Shown: one piece after another, positions 26,669 to 35,004 of the stretch
Layout: each line of letters starts with the position of its first letter
Numbering within the stretch: position 1 is the first letter of the stretch
Origin: JACPNO01 sp963825405
Lineage (GTDB): Bacteria; Acidobacteriota; Terriglobia; Bryobacterales; Bryobacteraceae
NCBI GenBank assembly: GCA_963825405.1
Contig: CAWGTB010000004.1
Coordinates: forward strand, 195,556-259,555
DNA: 64,000 nt
Direction of reading: 5' to 3'
Program-made: the position numbers and the translations under genes
Notes under the pieces: model-generated
Databases searched by the model: none
What the model saw: the letters and a program-made list of their open reading frames with translations, nothing else
What the model was told of the DNA's origin: nothing

Positions 26669-27694
26669 TCAGAGAACACATTTCTTATTGGTGCGGCAGG
26701 ATTCGTAGACCGCTTGGACGATTTCTAACGCCTGATAGCCTTCTTCGCCGGAAATTAGAGGCTTTCGTTTGGAGTGGATGGCGTCGACGAAATCCTTGAA
26801 TTGGCGTTCGAAGGGCTCAACGGAAATCGCCATGGGATCGGACGCGCCGGAAGCTACGTTGGCGGCTAATGGCGGCGGATCGCCCGAGTCGTCTTGAACA
26901 TCCCAATTTGTTAGGCGATCACCGGAAATGATTGCGGAGCCTTTGGTGCCGTGGAATTCGGTGCGCTCGGTGTAGCCGGGCCAGAAGGCTGTCGACGCTT
27001 GCATCACGCCGGTCGCGCCTGAGGCGTAGCGGACTACGGCGTTGACGACGTCTTCCGATTCGATTTTGTGGAGAGCGCCCAGCTGCCAGACGCCGGAGAG
27101 TTCGCTGATGGGGCCGGCGATCCAGCGCAGAATATCGATCTGATGGATGGCTTGGTTGATGAGCGCGCCGCCGCCTTCGGTGGACCAGCTTCCCTTGATG
27201 GGGCGCGAGTAATAAGCCGGGGAACGGTACCACTTCACGTAGCAATCGCATTGCAGGAGCCTGCCCAGGCGTCCTTGGGCGATGGCGCGGTGAAGAAAAA
27301 GACAGGCGTCGTCAAAGCGGTGCTGGCTGACTACGCTGAGCTGGATGCGCGGCGCTGGCGCGCGGTGTCGATCATCTGACGGGCTGTCGCGAGATTGGTG
27401 GAAATGGGCTTTTGCACCTGGATGTGCTTGCCGGTTTCGGCGCAGAGGAGCAGAGGCTGGAGGCGGAAATCGGGGAACGTGCAGACGTCGACGATATCCA
27501 CTTTCGGGATGGCGGCAGAGGTCTTCGTAAGTGGGGACGAACTCAGCCCCAATGCGTTGGGCGAACTCGCGGCCCTTGGATTCCGTGCGATTAGTGCAAA
27601 CCGTAACGGGGCAGCCGATGTTTTTCCAGGCGCGGGCGTGGAGCGCGGCGATGGCTCCGGTGCCGATGATTCCGACTGTTAACTCTGCGCTCAT
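26669..27694 (-). CDS. Gfo/Idh/MocA-family oxidoreductase (two internal frame breaks)
   Basis: An NAD(P)-dependent sugar- or inositol-type dehydrogenase. It has the Rossmann start VGIIGTGAIAALHARAW, the family EKP-like region (here VQKPISTNLATARQMIDTAR), and a carboxy domain with GSWSTEGGGALINQAIHQID, where the catalytic histidine lies. Between about 27510 and 27355 the main frame is left and regained: one extra A in CCGAAAGTGG, then a two-base change in a GC repeat. Repaired length is near 340 residues. The substrate is unknown. It converges with the ABC exporter gene. Confidence 0.82.
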   Translation of the reverse strand: MSAELTVGIIGTGAIAALHARAWKNIGCPVTVCTNRTESKGREFAQRIGAEFVPTYEDLCRHPESGYRRRLHVPRFPPPASAPLRRNRQAHPGAKAHFHQSRDSPSDDRHRAPAPRIQLSVVSQHRFDDACLFLHRAIAQGRLGRLLQCDCYVKWYRSPAYYSRPIKGSWSTEGGGALINQAIHQIDILRWIAGPISELSGVWQLGALHKIESEDVVNAVVRYASGATGVMQASTAFWPGYTERTEFHGTKGSAIISGDRLTNWDVQDDSGDPPPLAANVASGASDPMAISVEPFERQFKDFVDAIHSKRKPLISGEEGYQALEIVQAVYESCRTNKKCVL

Positions 27695-27737
27695 GCGGGT
27701 AAACTTTGCAGTATACAGCTAGAATGGGATTTCACAC

Positions 27738-28769
27738 ATGAAGCGTATTTGGTGGTGCACATGCGCGGGCGCCGCGCTGCTGCTGATGCTGGGCTGCAAG
27801 CGGTCGCAGCCGGCGAACGTGGCGGCGACGGTGAACAATCGCGTGATCAGCTATGCGGAGTTGGAGAAGAATTTCCAATCGCAGGCTATGGCCAATCAGG
27901 AGGGCTCGAGCGAAGACCAGGTGAATATCCAGAAACTGGAGCTGCTGCGGAACATGATCGACAACGAGATCATGGTGCAGCGCGCCGAGAAGATGGGATT
28001 GACGGCGGTCGACTCGGATGTGGAAGGAAAATTCAACGAACTAAAGGCGCCCTACACCAAGGAAGAGTTTGAGAGGCAACTGCAGAATCGCAAGATGACG
28101 GTGGAGGATCTGAAAGGCCAGCTCCGGCGGGAGCTGAGCATTCAGAAGCTATTCAACAAAGAGATTACGTCGCACATCACGATTACAGACGCCGATGTGG
28201 CAAGCTTTTACAACAACAACAAGGCGAACTTCAACCTGGCCGAGCCGCAGGTTCATATGGCGCAGGTGGTGGTGTCGCCCAATCCCGATCCGAACGTGCG
28301 CAACCTGAAAAATGATAAGGCGCGCGACGCTGAAGAGGCAAAGAAGAAAATCCAGACGATTGAAGCGCGGCTCAAGCAAGGCGAGGATTTTGGCATGATC
28401 GCGCAGAATTATTCCGAAGACCCGAATACCGCGGCCAATGGCGGCGATTTGGGATTCGTGCCGGAATCGGCTTTCGACAAGACCAGCGTGGAGCTGCGCA
28501 AAGTGATCCTGGGATTGAAGCCGGGAGAGATTTCGCCTATTATCCCCATGCCGGACGGCTACCGGATTCTCAAAGTGATTTCGAAGGAACCTTCGGGACA
28601 GCGTGAATTGACTGACCCTCGCGTGCAGCAGAGCATTCGCGAAACGCTGTTGAATCGCAAGGATCAGCTTTTGAAAGCAGCGTATTACGAAGTGGCGCGC
28701 AACGAAGCGCAAGTTCAGAACTATCTGGCGCGCGGCGTCATCGACAACGCGGGGAAAACCGCGAAATAA
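27738..28769 (+). CDS. SurA/PpiC-like peptidyl-prolyl isomerase lipoprotein
   Basis: A 343-residue lipoprotein with lipobox LMLGC at residues 16-20. A SurA-like N domain (VAATVNNRVISYAELEKNF to LSIQKLF) is followed by a parvulin rotamase domain containing FGMIAQNYSEDPNTAANGGD and LGFVPESAF, then a closing helix. It should act in the periplasm as a foldase for outer-membrane proteins. The promoter candidate TAGAAT lies 14 bases before the ATG. It is the last host gene before the virion cluster. Confidence 0.88.
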   Translation: MKRIWWCTCAGAALLLMLGCKRSQPANVAATVNNRVISYAELEKNFQSQAMANQEGSSEDQVNIQKLELLRNMIDNEIMVQRAEKMGLTAVDSDVEGKFNELKAPYTKEEFERQLQNRKMTVEDLKGQLRRELSIQKLFNKEITSHITITDADVASFYNNNKANFNLAEPQVHMAQVVVSPNPDPNVRNLKNDKARDAEEAKKKIQTIEARLKQGEDFGMIAQNYSEDPNTAANGGDLGFVPESAFDKTSVELRKVILGLKPGEISPIIPMPDGYRILKVISKEPSGQRELTDPRVQQSIRETLLNRKDQLLKAAYYEVARNEAQVQNYLARGVIDNAGKTAK

Positions 28770-28799
28770 TCCGGCAGCATTTTTCAATCACACCTTTCA

Positions 28800-28818
28800 C
28801 AAACGTCTATCACGTTTG
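28800..28818. promoter_or_regulatory. Inverted repeat upstream of the virion cluster (candidate operator)
   Basis: Perfect arms CAAACGT and ACGTTTG around five bases, 121 bp before the small-terminase ATG and 30 bp after the upstream gene. There is no T-run after it and the stem is AT-rich, so an operator is more likely than a terminator. No convincing promoter could be fixed nearby. Confidence 0.45.
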
Positions 28819-28938
28819 CATTCAATAACCTTCCAGTATTTCGCGACGAGAAACCAACAGCTGCATTGTAATTTGGATTGAAAGTTGAGTTCGGGCGTAT
28901 GCCGATTTGAGGCTCCCTTAACCTTCCAGGAGACCACG

Positions 28939-29187
28939 ATGGCGAGGAACCCGAAGGCGACCGCTGCCGGCAAGAGGGCCGCGGACAAGAGGGCAGACGA
29001 CCGGTCCGATTTAGTGGAGAAAGTCATTCAGAGCGTGGAAGCGAACCTGCGATCGCACAAAGTCAAAGCGACGCTGGCGGACTTCATCCGGCTGCTGCAT
29101 TTGCAAAAGGAACTGCAGCTCGACCGGCCGAGAGAAATCAAGATCACATGGGTAGAAACGGCGGAAGAGGAGTCTGTTTCAGAGTAA
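28939..29187 (+). CDS. Small terminase-like protein
   Basis: An 82-residue basic, helical protein (RNPKATAAGKRAADKRADDR to LADFIRLLHLQKELQLDRPR) placed immediately before the large terminase, where DNA-recognising small terminases are encoded. AGGAG lies nine bases upstream of the ATG. It is shorter than most TerS and lacks an obvious full helix-turn-helix, so the assignment rests on position and size. Confidence 0.55.
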   Translation: MARNPKATAAGKRAADKRADDRSDLVEKVIQSVEANLRSHKVKATLADFIRLLHLQKELQLDRPREIKITWVETAEEESVSE

Positions 29188-30452
29188 TCGAATATGCCCC
29201 ACTTCCCTCTCAAAAGCACTTTCACGGATGCACGACAAGGTTCAAAGGTTTCTCAGGTCCTATTGGTTCGGGTAAGAGTCAGGCGCTATGTCAAGAAGCA
29301 CTCAAGCTGAGTTACGTCAATGCGGGGCGGGTCGGACTTATAGGTGCACCGACTTACCCCATGCTTCGGGACGCGACGTTGAGCACGTTTTTCGAAATCC
29401 TGACTGGCAATGGGATTCCCTTCGACTACAACAAGGCAGACAACGCAATCACGATGCTGGACAGCGGCTCGCGAATTCTATGCCGGTCAGTAGACGAGTT
29501 CGAGAGATTGCGAGGAACCAACCTGGCTTGGTTTGCGGTGGACGAACTGACTTACACGCCGGAAGCCGCGTGGCCGATTCTGGAAGGCAGGCTGCGGGAT
29601 CCGAAGGCGAGCCGGCTGTGCGGAATCGCAGTGTGGACGCCGAAGGGGTACGACTGGGTATATCGCAAGTTCATCGCGGAGCCGAGGCCCGGTTACTCGA
29701 CCATTGCGGCTCAACCTTACGAGAACCGCTATCTGTTGGAGCAGGTTCCGGACTTCTACGAGCTGCTGAAAAGCAGTTACGACGAGAAGTTTTATCAGCA
29801 GGAAGTTCTGGGCAAGTACGTCAACGTGCAGGCGGGCGCGGTTTATCACGCGTTCACTCGGCGCGACCACGTGATGGATCAAGTGGTAAACCCGGAAGCG
29901 CCGCTGCTGTGGGCGCTGGACTTCAACGTGGACCCAATGAGTTCAGTGATTGCGCAGATGGTGCGCGGCGATGTCCACGTATTGGACGAGATCGTGCTGA
30001 GGCATGCCAGTACTTTGGAAGCGTGCGAACAGTTCTACAGCCGCTTTCCGGATCATGCCGGAGGAGTGGTGATTTACGGGGACGCTTCCGGCAACACGGT
30101 CCAGACCACGGGCACTTCGGATTATCACATCATTCGCGAGTTCTTCGTGGACAAATACCGAACACCGCTGCACTATCGAATCCCGAAGAGCAACCCGGCG
30201 ATCAGGGATCGGATCATGTTGGTCAACGGCAAGCTGCGCTCGGCACTGGGCGAGATTCGACTGACTGTGGACTTTAAATGCAAAGAACTGATTAAGGACT
30301 TTGAGCAAGTAGCTTACAAAGGGGACTCGAACCAACCGGACAAAGAGAAAGACCGGCAGCGCACGCACGTTTCCGATGCTCTCGGTTATCTGCTCTGGCA
30401 GGAATGCCGGCCGGCGCAGAAGGTCGGGGAGCGCGGCAGGCGGCTGATCTAA
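29148..30452 (+). CDS. Terminase large subunit
   Basis: A 434-residue DNA-packaging motor. The ATPase domain has Walker A GPIGSGKS (residues 37-44) and Walker B LAWFAVDEL (about 126-134). The RNase-H-like nuclease domain has three acidic blocks, WALDFNVDP (about 255), YGDASGNT (about 310) and HVSDALGYLLW (about 406). Every catalytic position expected is present, so it should be active. The start overlaps the small-terminase gene by 40 bases. It cuts and packs DNA into the prohead with the portal. Confidence 0.92.
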   Translation: MGRNGGRGVCFRVIEYAPLPSQKHFHGCTTRFKGFSGPIGSGKSQALCQEALKLSYVNAGRVGLIGAPTYPMLRDATLSTFFEILTGNGIPFDYNKADNAITMLDSGSRILCRSVDEFERLRGTNLAWFAVDELTYTPEAAWPILEGRLRDPKASRLCGIAVWTPKGYDWVYRKFIAEPRPGYSTIAAQPYENRYLLEQVPDFYELLKSSYDEKFYQQEVLGKYVNVQAGAVYHAFTRRDHVMDQVVNPEAPLLWALDFNVDPMSSVIAQMVRGDVHVLDEIVLRHASTLEACEQFYSRFPDHAGGVVIYGDASGNTVQTTGTSDYHIIREFFVDKYRTPLHYRIPKSNPAIRDRIMLVNGKLRSALGEIRLTVDFKCKELIKDFEQVAYKGDSNQPDKEKDRQRTHVSDALGYLLWQECRPAQKVGERGRRLI

Positions 30453-30469
30453 GAAATGACGATTTATTG

Positions 30470-31864
30470 ATGCAACAGATCAATCAAGAACATCCCGAAT
30501 ACGCGGCCGACAAAGCCATGTGGCGAAAGTACCGTCACCTCTATGCGGGCGGCGAGAGTATGCGCACGTGCGCCGCGGAGTATCTGACGCCGCGAAACAA
30601 AGAGCCTGGTGATGTATATCACGAACGGCTGAGCCGGGTATTTTACGAGAACTACGTCGGGTCGATTATCGATTGGTATGCAGCGACGTTGATGCGGCGC
30701 GAACCTGTGCTGTCGTACGAGGGCAACAATGACGCGGGTAAGAGCTTCTTCGCTACATTCTCGGACGACTGCGACCTCAAAGGCACGACGCTGACGGATT
30801 TTTTCCGCCGGCAGTTTGTTGAACTGCTGATTTCGGGCAAGAGCTATGTCGTAGTCGACTTCCCGCGGACGGGACCGGCGGCGAATCGCGCAGAGGAAGA
30901 TGCGCTGGGACAGTCGCGGGCATTTCTGGCAGACTACTCCGCCGAGGAAGTCATCAATTGGAGTTACGACAGCAGCGGGCAGTTGGATTGGGTAGTGCTG
31001 CGAAACACATGGATGCAGCAGGCGCTGGTTACGGATACGAGCCGCGTGAAAGAGACCCGGTGGGTCTACTACGATCGCGAGAACTTTCAGATTTATCAAG
31101 CAGGCAAGGGCGAGGGCCAGGGAGATGAGCCGCGGCTGATCAGCGAGGGCCGGCATGGGTTGGCCGCGCAAGGCAGAGTGCCGCTCTTTCGATTGCAGAT
31201 CACCGATGGGCTTTGGTTGATGAACAAAGCCGCGCTGCTCCAGTTGGAGCACTTCAACAAGTCGAATGCGCTTTCGTGGGCGCTAACTATGGGGCTGTTC
31301 GCGACGCCGGTGGTTTACTCCGACCGAGAGTGGAATCAGATTGTGGGGGAGTCCTACTACATTCAACTCGGCCCCGACGACCGGTTCGGCTGGACGGAAC
31401 CGGAAGGCAAGGTTTTCCAGATCGCCGCAGACAATCTGGAACGGTTGAAGGACGAAATTTACCGAGTGTGTTACCTGATGAACCAGGCAGCCTCCGGCGG
31501 ATCGACTCAGATCACGTCGGCGCTGAGCAAACAGCGCGACTACAGCGTGACGCAGGAAGTGCTGCGCGCGTACGGCGATGCCGTGAAGCACACGATGAAA
31601 CAAGTGCTGGGGGCGATCCAGACGGCGCGTCAGGACCAACTGGTGATCGATGTTTCCGGCCTCGATGAGTTTGATATAGGCGATTTCAGCTCAGAATTAG
31701 ACGACGCGAAAAAGCTGATGGACATGGGGATTCAATCTGTGACCTTGCAGAAGCAACTTTTCAAGAAGCTCGCCTTTAAGTACTTTTCTGACGCGCGGCA
31801 GGAAATCAAGAACCAGATGGCGGCCGAAATTGACGCTTCTTTCGACAAATTGCCGCAAGGATAG
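30470..31864 (+). CDS. Portal protein (DUF4055-like)
   Basis: A portal of about 464 residues, matching the DUF4055 pattern: YHERLSRVFYENYVGSIIDW followed by LMRREPVLSYEG, then a central stem region and a carboxy helical crown (LDDAKKLMDMGIQSVTLQKQ). Portals form a dodecameric ring at one capsid vertex through which DNA enters. The chosen ATG at 30470 lies 17 bases after the terminase stop; the frame is open further upstream into the terminase gene. Confidence 0.8.
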   Translation: MQQINQEHPEYAADKAMWRKYRHLYAGGESMRTCAAEYLTPRNKEPGDVYHERLSRVFYENYVGSIIDWYAATLMRREPVLSYEGNNDAGKSFFATFSDDCDLKGTTLTDFFRRQFVELLISGKSYVVVDFPRTGPAANRAEEDALGQSRAFLADYSAEEVINWSYDSSGQLDWVVLRNTWMQQALVTDTSRVKETRWVYYDRENFQIYQAGKGEGQGDEPRLISEGRHGLAAQGRVPLFRLQITDGLWLMNKAALLQLEHFNKSNALSWALTMGLFATPVVYSDREWNQIVGESYYIQLGPDDRFGWTEPEGKVFQIAADNLERLKDEIYRVCYLMNQAASGGSTQITSALSKQRDYSVTQEVLRAYGDAVKHTMKQVLGAIQTARQDQLVIDVSGLDEFDIGDFSSELDDAKKLMDMGIQSVTLQKQLFKKLAFKYFSDARQEIKNQMAAEIDASFDKLPQG

Positions 31865-31871
31865 GAGATCT

Positions 31872-32462
31872 ATGAACGATGAGGCACCCGAAGGCCCTAA
31901 AGACGGCGATGCGGCTGAGACCGACGTCGCGGCGGTGGTCCGCCTGACGCTGGAGGAATTCACGCGCGGTGAACGGAACCGGAGCGAGCCTGCTTACAAG
32001 GCAGAGTTACAAGAGGAGCGAAAGCGGCGTGAGCAATTGGAGCGAAGGCTCAATGAGGTCATCGAAGAGAACAAGCGCAACCGTCTACTCGCCGATGAAG
32101 CAGAGCGGAGTGCAACGATTCGGACCGAGCTACAGCGGTTAGGAGTGGGCAAGGTCGACCTGGCGTTCAAAGCGGTGAAGGACGATATCGGCAGGGGCGA
32201 GGATGGCAGGCTGATCGCCAAGACGGATGGCGGTGATGTGGGGCTGAAGGATTACCTGGCTTCTTTTGTTGCCGCCAATCCGGAGTTATTACCGACGCGA
32301 ATTTCCGGTGGAACCGGAATGGCCGCGACGCAAAAGGCTAGTGGCGGCACGGGAAGCGTGGACCTGGACAAGATCCGGCCAGGCATGAGTCGCGAGGAGA
32401 TGGAGCGGGCGCGGCAGGAGATAGCGCGAGTCGCTTTGCAGACCCTGCGGGGTCAATCGTAG
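31872..32462 (+). CDS. Scaffold-like protein
   Basis: A 196-residue, strongly charged, helical protein with a coiled-coil stretch (ELQEERKRREQLERRLNEVI), located between portal and coat genes. This is the position and character of capsid scaffolds. There is no sign of a prohead protease in it or nearby. AGGAG precedes the ATG. The assignment is by position and composition. Confidence 0.65.
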   Translation: MNDEAPEGPKDGDAAETDVAAVVRLTLEEFTRGERNRSEPAYKAELQEERKRREQLERRLNEVIEENKRNRLLADEAERSATIRTELQRLGVGKVDLAFKAVKDDIGRGEDGRLIAKTDGGDVGLKDYLASFVAANPELLPTRISGGTGMAATQKASGGTGSVDLDKIRPGMSREEMERARQEIARVALQTLRGQS

Positions 32463-32485
32463 TAACTAACACTCTAGGAGAAACA

Positions 32486-33397
32486 ATGCCAGCAATAACA
32501 TCGAGTAACCTGGCCAATGCGATTGTGAAGCTAGTGGCGGCTGACGCTTTGCCCGCGCTAGTGGGGAACCTTGTCATGGGCAACCTGGTCAACCGCGATT
32601 ATGAGCCGACCCTGGCGCAAGCCGGAGACACCGTCAACGTGCCGATTTCCCCGACATTGGTGGCGAATAACATCGCCGAGGGTGGAACGGTGCAAACGCA
32701 AAACCCGAACCTGGGTAATGCACAGGTGGTTCTGAATACCCATGCGGAATCCACATTCCTGATTCCAGATGTCACCAAGGTGCTGGCAGTGCCGGACCTG
32801 CTGAAGGTCTATATGCAGCCGGCGGTAGTGGCGATTGCCGAACGGATCGAGACGGACATCCTCGCGCTGTATGCGAGCTTTACCTCCAACACGGCGGTAG
32901 GCACGGCTGGAACACCGATTACGGAAGCTGTGATCGATTCCGCTGAGACGACGCTGTTCCAGTCGAAAGTGCCGGGGAACGCGCCGAAGAACTTGATTGT
33001 GGATTCCGCCACTTACTCGCAGATGAGGCAGATTCCGCGGTTCAGCGAATTCCAGACCGCCGGGGAAGCCGGCATGCGGGCGATGATCGACGGGACGGTG
33101 GGCAAGATTAAAGATTTCTTCGTGCTGCGCTCGCAGTACATCGCGAAAACGGGAAGCGCGCCGGTGACTACGCATAATCTGGCGTTCGTGCGGGACGCGA
33201 TCGGTTTGGTGGTGCGGCGGCTACCGCAACCTCTGCCAGGGACTGGCGCGATTGCGGAATATGCGGAGCTGGGTAACTTCGGCATGCGGGTGGTGATGAG
33301 TTACCAGCCGAATACGCTGGCGCAACAGTTCACCGTGGACGTACTGTATGGGACGGCGGTCCTGCGGAATAGCTTTGGCGTGCAGGTGAATACGTAA
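32486..33397 (+). CDS. Major capsid protein (P22-coat-like)
   Basis: A 303-residue protein with the P22-type coat pattern: start ITSSNLANAIVKLVAADALP, then LVNRDYEPTLAQAGDTVNVP, and a mid-region EADILALYASFT-like stretch (ETDILALYASFTSNTAVG). The end has LGNFGMRVVMSYQPNTLAQQ. It forms the icosahedral shell. AGGAG lies before the ATG. The gene is intact and uses common codons. Confidence 0.85.
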   Translation: MPAITSSNLANAIVKLVAADALPALVGNLVMGNLVNRDYEPTLAQAGDTVNVPISPTLVANNIAEGGTVQTQNPNLGNAQVVLNTHAESTFLIPDVTKVLAVPDLLKVYMQPAVVAIAERIETDILALYASFTSNTAVGTAGTPITEAVIDSAETTLFQSKVPGNAPKNLIVDSATYSQMRQIPRFSEFQTAGEAGMRAMIDGTVGKIKDFFVLRSQYIAKTGSAPVTTHNLAFVRDAIGLVVRRLPQPLPGTGAIAEYAELGNFGMRVVMSYQPNTLAQQFTVDVLYGTAVLRNSFGVQVNT

Positions 33398-33415
33398 ACG
33401 GAGCGAGAGACAAGC

Positions 33416-33436
33416 GGGCGGGTTTGAAACCCGCCC
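33416..33436. repeat. REP-like perfect palindrome inside the virion cluster
   Basis: Arms GGGCGGGTTT and AAACCCGCCC around a single G form a perfect 21-nt palindrome in the gap after the coat gene. This type of palindrome is a common intergenic repeat in host chromosomes, and it is unusual inside a phage operon. Confidence 0.75.
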
Positions 33437-33450
33437 CTACGGAGACTGGC

Positions 33451-33714
33451 GTGAATTTGAGAAATCACTATCGGAAAGTCCGTGAACTCCAGGAGACATT
33501 GGTGGAACCGTTTCTGGTCTTGTGGAGTCATGCAACGCCGGATGGAGGCAGAGAAGGAGTGCTGACGGAAGTTCCCCGGCACCTGGCTGCTGAAATGATC
33601 GCTGACGGCCGCGCGCGCCTGGCAGATGAGGCCGATGCGAAGAAGTTTCGCGACAAAGGCGAAGGGGCAGTGGAAGTCAAGGCGACGAGGAACGCGCGAG
33701 CGACCAAGGAATAA
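33451..33714 (+). CDS. Small head protein of unknown function
   Basis: An 87-residue protein starting at GTG (GGAG eight bases upstream). It has an EVPRHLAAEMIADGRARLAD stretch, like small phage proteins that occur between the coat and head-tail connector genes and resemble head-fiber or decoration-linked proteins. The tail is basic (KATRNARATKE). No specific role can be shown; position suggests head decoration or completion. Confidence 0.5.
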   Translation: MNLRNHYRKVRELQETLVEPFLVLWSHATPDGGREGVLTEVPRHLAAEMIADGRARLADEADAKKFRDKGEGAVEVKATRNARATKE

Positions 33715-33720
33715 CGCCTC

Positions 33721-34506
33721 ATGGCCCTTTTTACTGACGGAAATATATCGACGCTGGAGAACCTGAGTGGTGAGGACTCGGGTATTCTGGACCTAGCCAA
33801 CATCGAAAGGATCGACTTGAGCGTCAAGCTGGGGCTGGCACAGGACGAACTGGCGGTGGAGCTGGGATCGTGGCTGGCGCGATCGCGGGTTACATCTCCA
33901 TGGACCTGGCCCGGCGATTCGGCGGCGTGTGTAGGTCCTCCAAATCTCAATAACATTGTGGTAACTCCCCCGCTGAGAATGTGGCACACGTTCTACACGC
34001 TGGCATTAGTCTATCGCGATGCGTATTACAACCAATTGAACGACCGGTACCTAGCCAAATGGAACGAGTACAAAGAGCAGATGAAATGGGCTTCCGGGAT
34101 GCTGTTTCAAGCGGGGGCCGGGTTGGTGTGGGATCCGATTCCGGCCGCGAACCCGCCGAGCCTGGCAGCGGTAACCGGCACACAGCCAGCGACAACTTAC
34201 TTCGCTGCCATTTCCTGGCTTAACGCGCACGGCGAAGAGGGCGCGCCAGGGCCGGCAGCTTCGCTCACCACTGTGGCACAGCAGGTGATTCAAGTGACGC
34301 CGCAAAACATCCCGGCTAATGCCAAGACATGGAATATCTATGCGGGACCGGGTACCGAGTCGCTGACGCTGCAGAATTCAACACCGCTGGACGTGGCGCA
34401 ACTTTGGGTGGAACCCAATACGGGCCTGGTGACAGGGAGAGTTCCCGGCAATGGGCAAGATCCGAATTCGTATCGAGTGCTGCCGCGCACGCTGCAGAGA
34501 GGGTAA
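33721..34506 (+). CDS. Head-tail connector-like protein with Ig/FN3-like extension
   Basis: A 261-residue protein. The first 130 residues (LGLAQDELAVELGSWLARSR to KWNEYKEQMKWASGMLF) are helical and fit a connector or adaptor that binds below the portal. The second half (TYFAAISWLNAHGEEGAPGP to TWNIYAGPG) looks like a fibronectin-type beta domain similar to one in the hub protein at 38660, which may decorate the neck. The domain combination is inferred. Confidence 0.55.
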   Translation: MALFTDGNISTLENLSGEDSGILDLANIERIDLSVKLGLAQDELAVELGSWLARSRVTSPWTWPGDSAACVGPPNLNNIVVTPPLRMWHTFYTLALVYRDAYYNQLNDRYLAKWNEYKEQMKWASGMLFQAGAGLVWDPIPAANPPSLAAVTGTQPATTYFAAISWLNAHGEEGAPGPAASLTTVAQQVIQVTPQNIPANAKTWNIYAGPGTESLTLQNSTPLDVAQLWVEPNTGLVTGRVPGNGQDPNSYRVLPRTLQRG

Positions 34507-34509
34507 CCC

Positions 34510-35001
34510 ATGACGAGCGTAGGCAACCGTGCGGTGACCAAGATTTTGCAGCTGCTAATCGCGGGCCTCAATACGACCATCGCTGCCTTGGCGGCGGAGG
34601 AGGGCTTACAGATTCCGGCCATTAACGGGGGGCAGATTATTACAGAGAATGTTTCGGTGGAACTGGCAGAGAAGAGCGGAGACGCCAAGCGCAATGCGGC
34701 CTTGATCTATTGCGACACAATCCACAACACGCTGCGGGAAAAATTCCGGACGTTCTCCGGGCGTATCAGCCTCACGGTAGAGGTTCGCGTGACCCACGAC
34801 CGGCTGGAGGGAGTGGACGGGACGCTGCGAATCTATGCCGATGCTGTGGGGCAAATACTCAACCAGAATCGCGGGGACTGGGGGACGGGCTTGTTTTATG
34901 GCGGAGGGTACGAAGCTTCCTTCGCGGCGGTGAAACATGGCGGCCGCAATTTCATCCAGATCGCCAAGGTCAACTTCGAGGTGGACGCGAGCGTCAACTA
35001 G
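34510..35001 (+). CDS. Tail completion/terminator-like protein
   Basis: A 163-residue protein three bases after the connector. The opening helix (NRAVTKILQLLIAGLNTTIA) and a later GDWGTGLFYGGGYEASFAAV strand pair recall tail-terminator or minor-tail proteins placed between connector and tail-tube genes. The gene is intact. The role is assigned by order. Confidence 0.5.
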   Translation: MTSVGNRAVTKILQLLIAGLNTTIAALAAEEGLQIPAINGGQIITENVSVELAEKSGDAKRNAALIYCDTIHNTLREKFRTFSGRISLTVEVRVTHDRLEGVDGTLRIYADAVGQILNQNRGDWGTGLFYGGGYEASFAAVKHGGRNFIQIAKVNFEVDASVN

Positions 35002-35004
35002 TCT

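Noticed and set aside
34140..34300. Separate gene for the Ig/FN3-like part of the connector protein
   Set aside because: The frame is continuous from 33721 to 34506 with no internal start preceded by a good ribosome-binding site.
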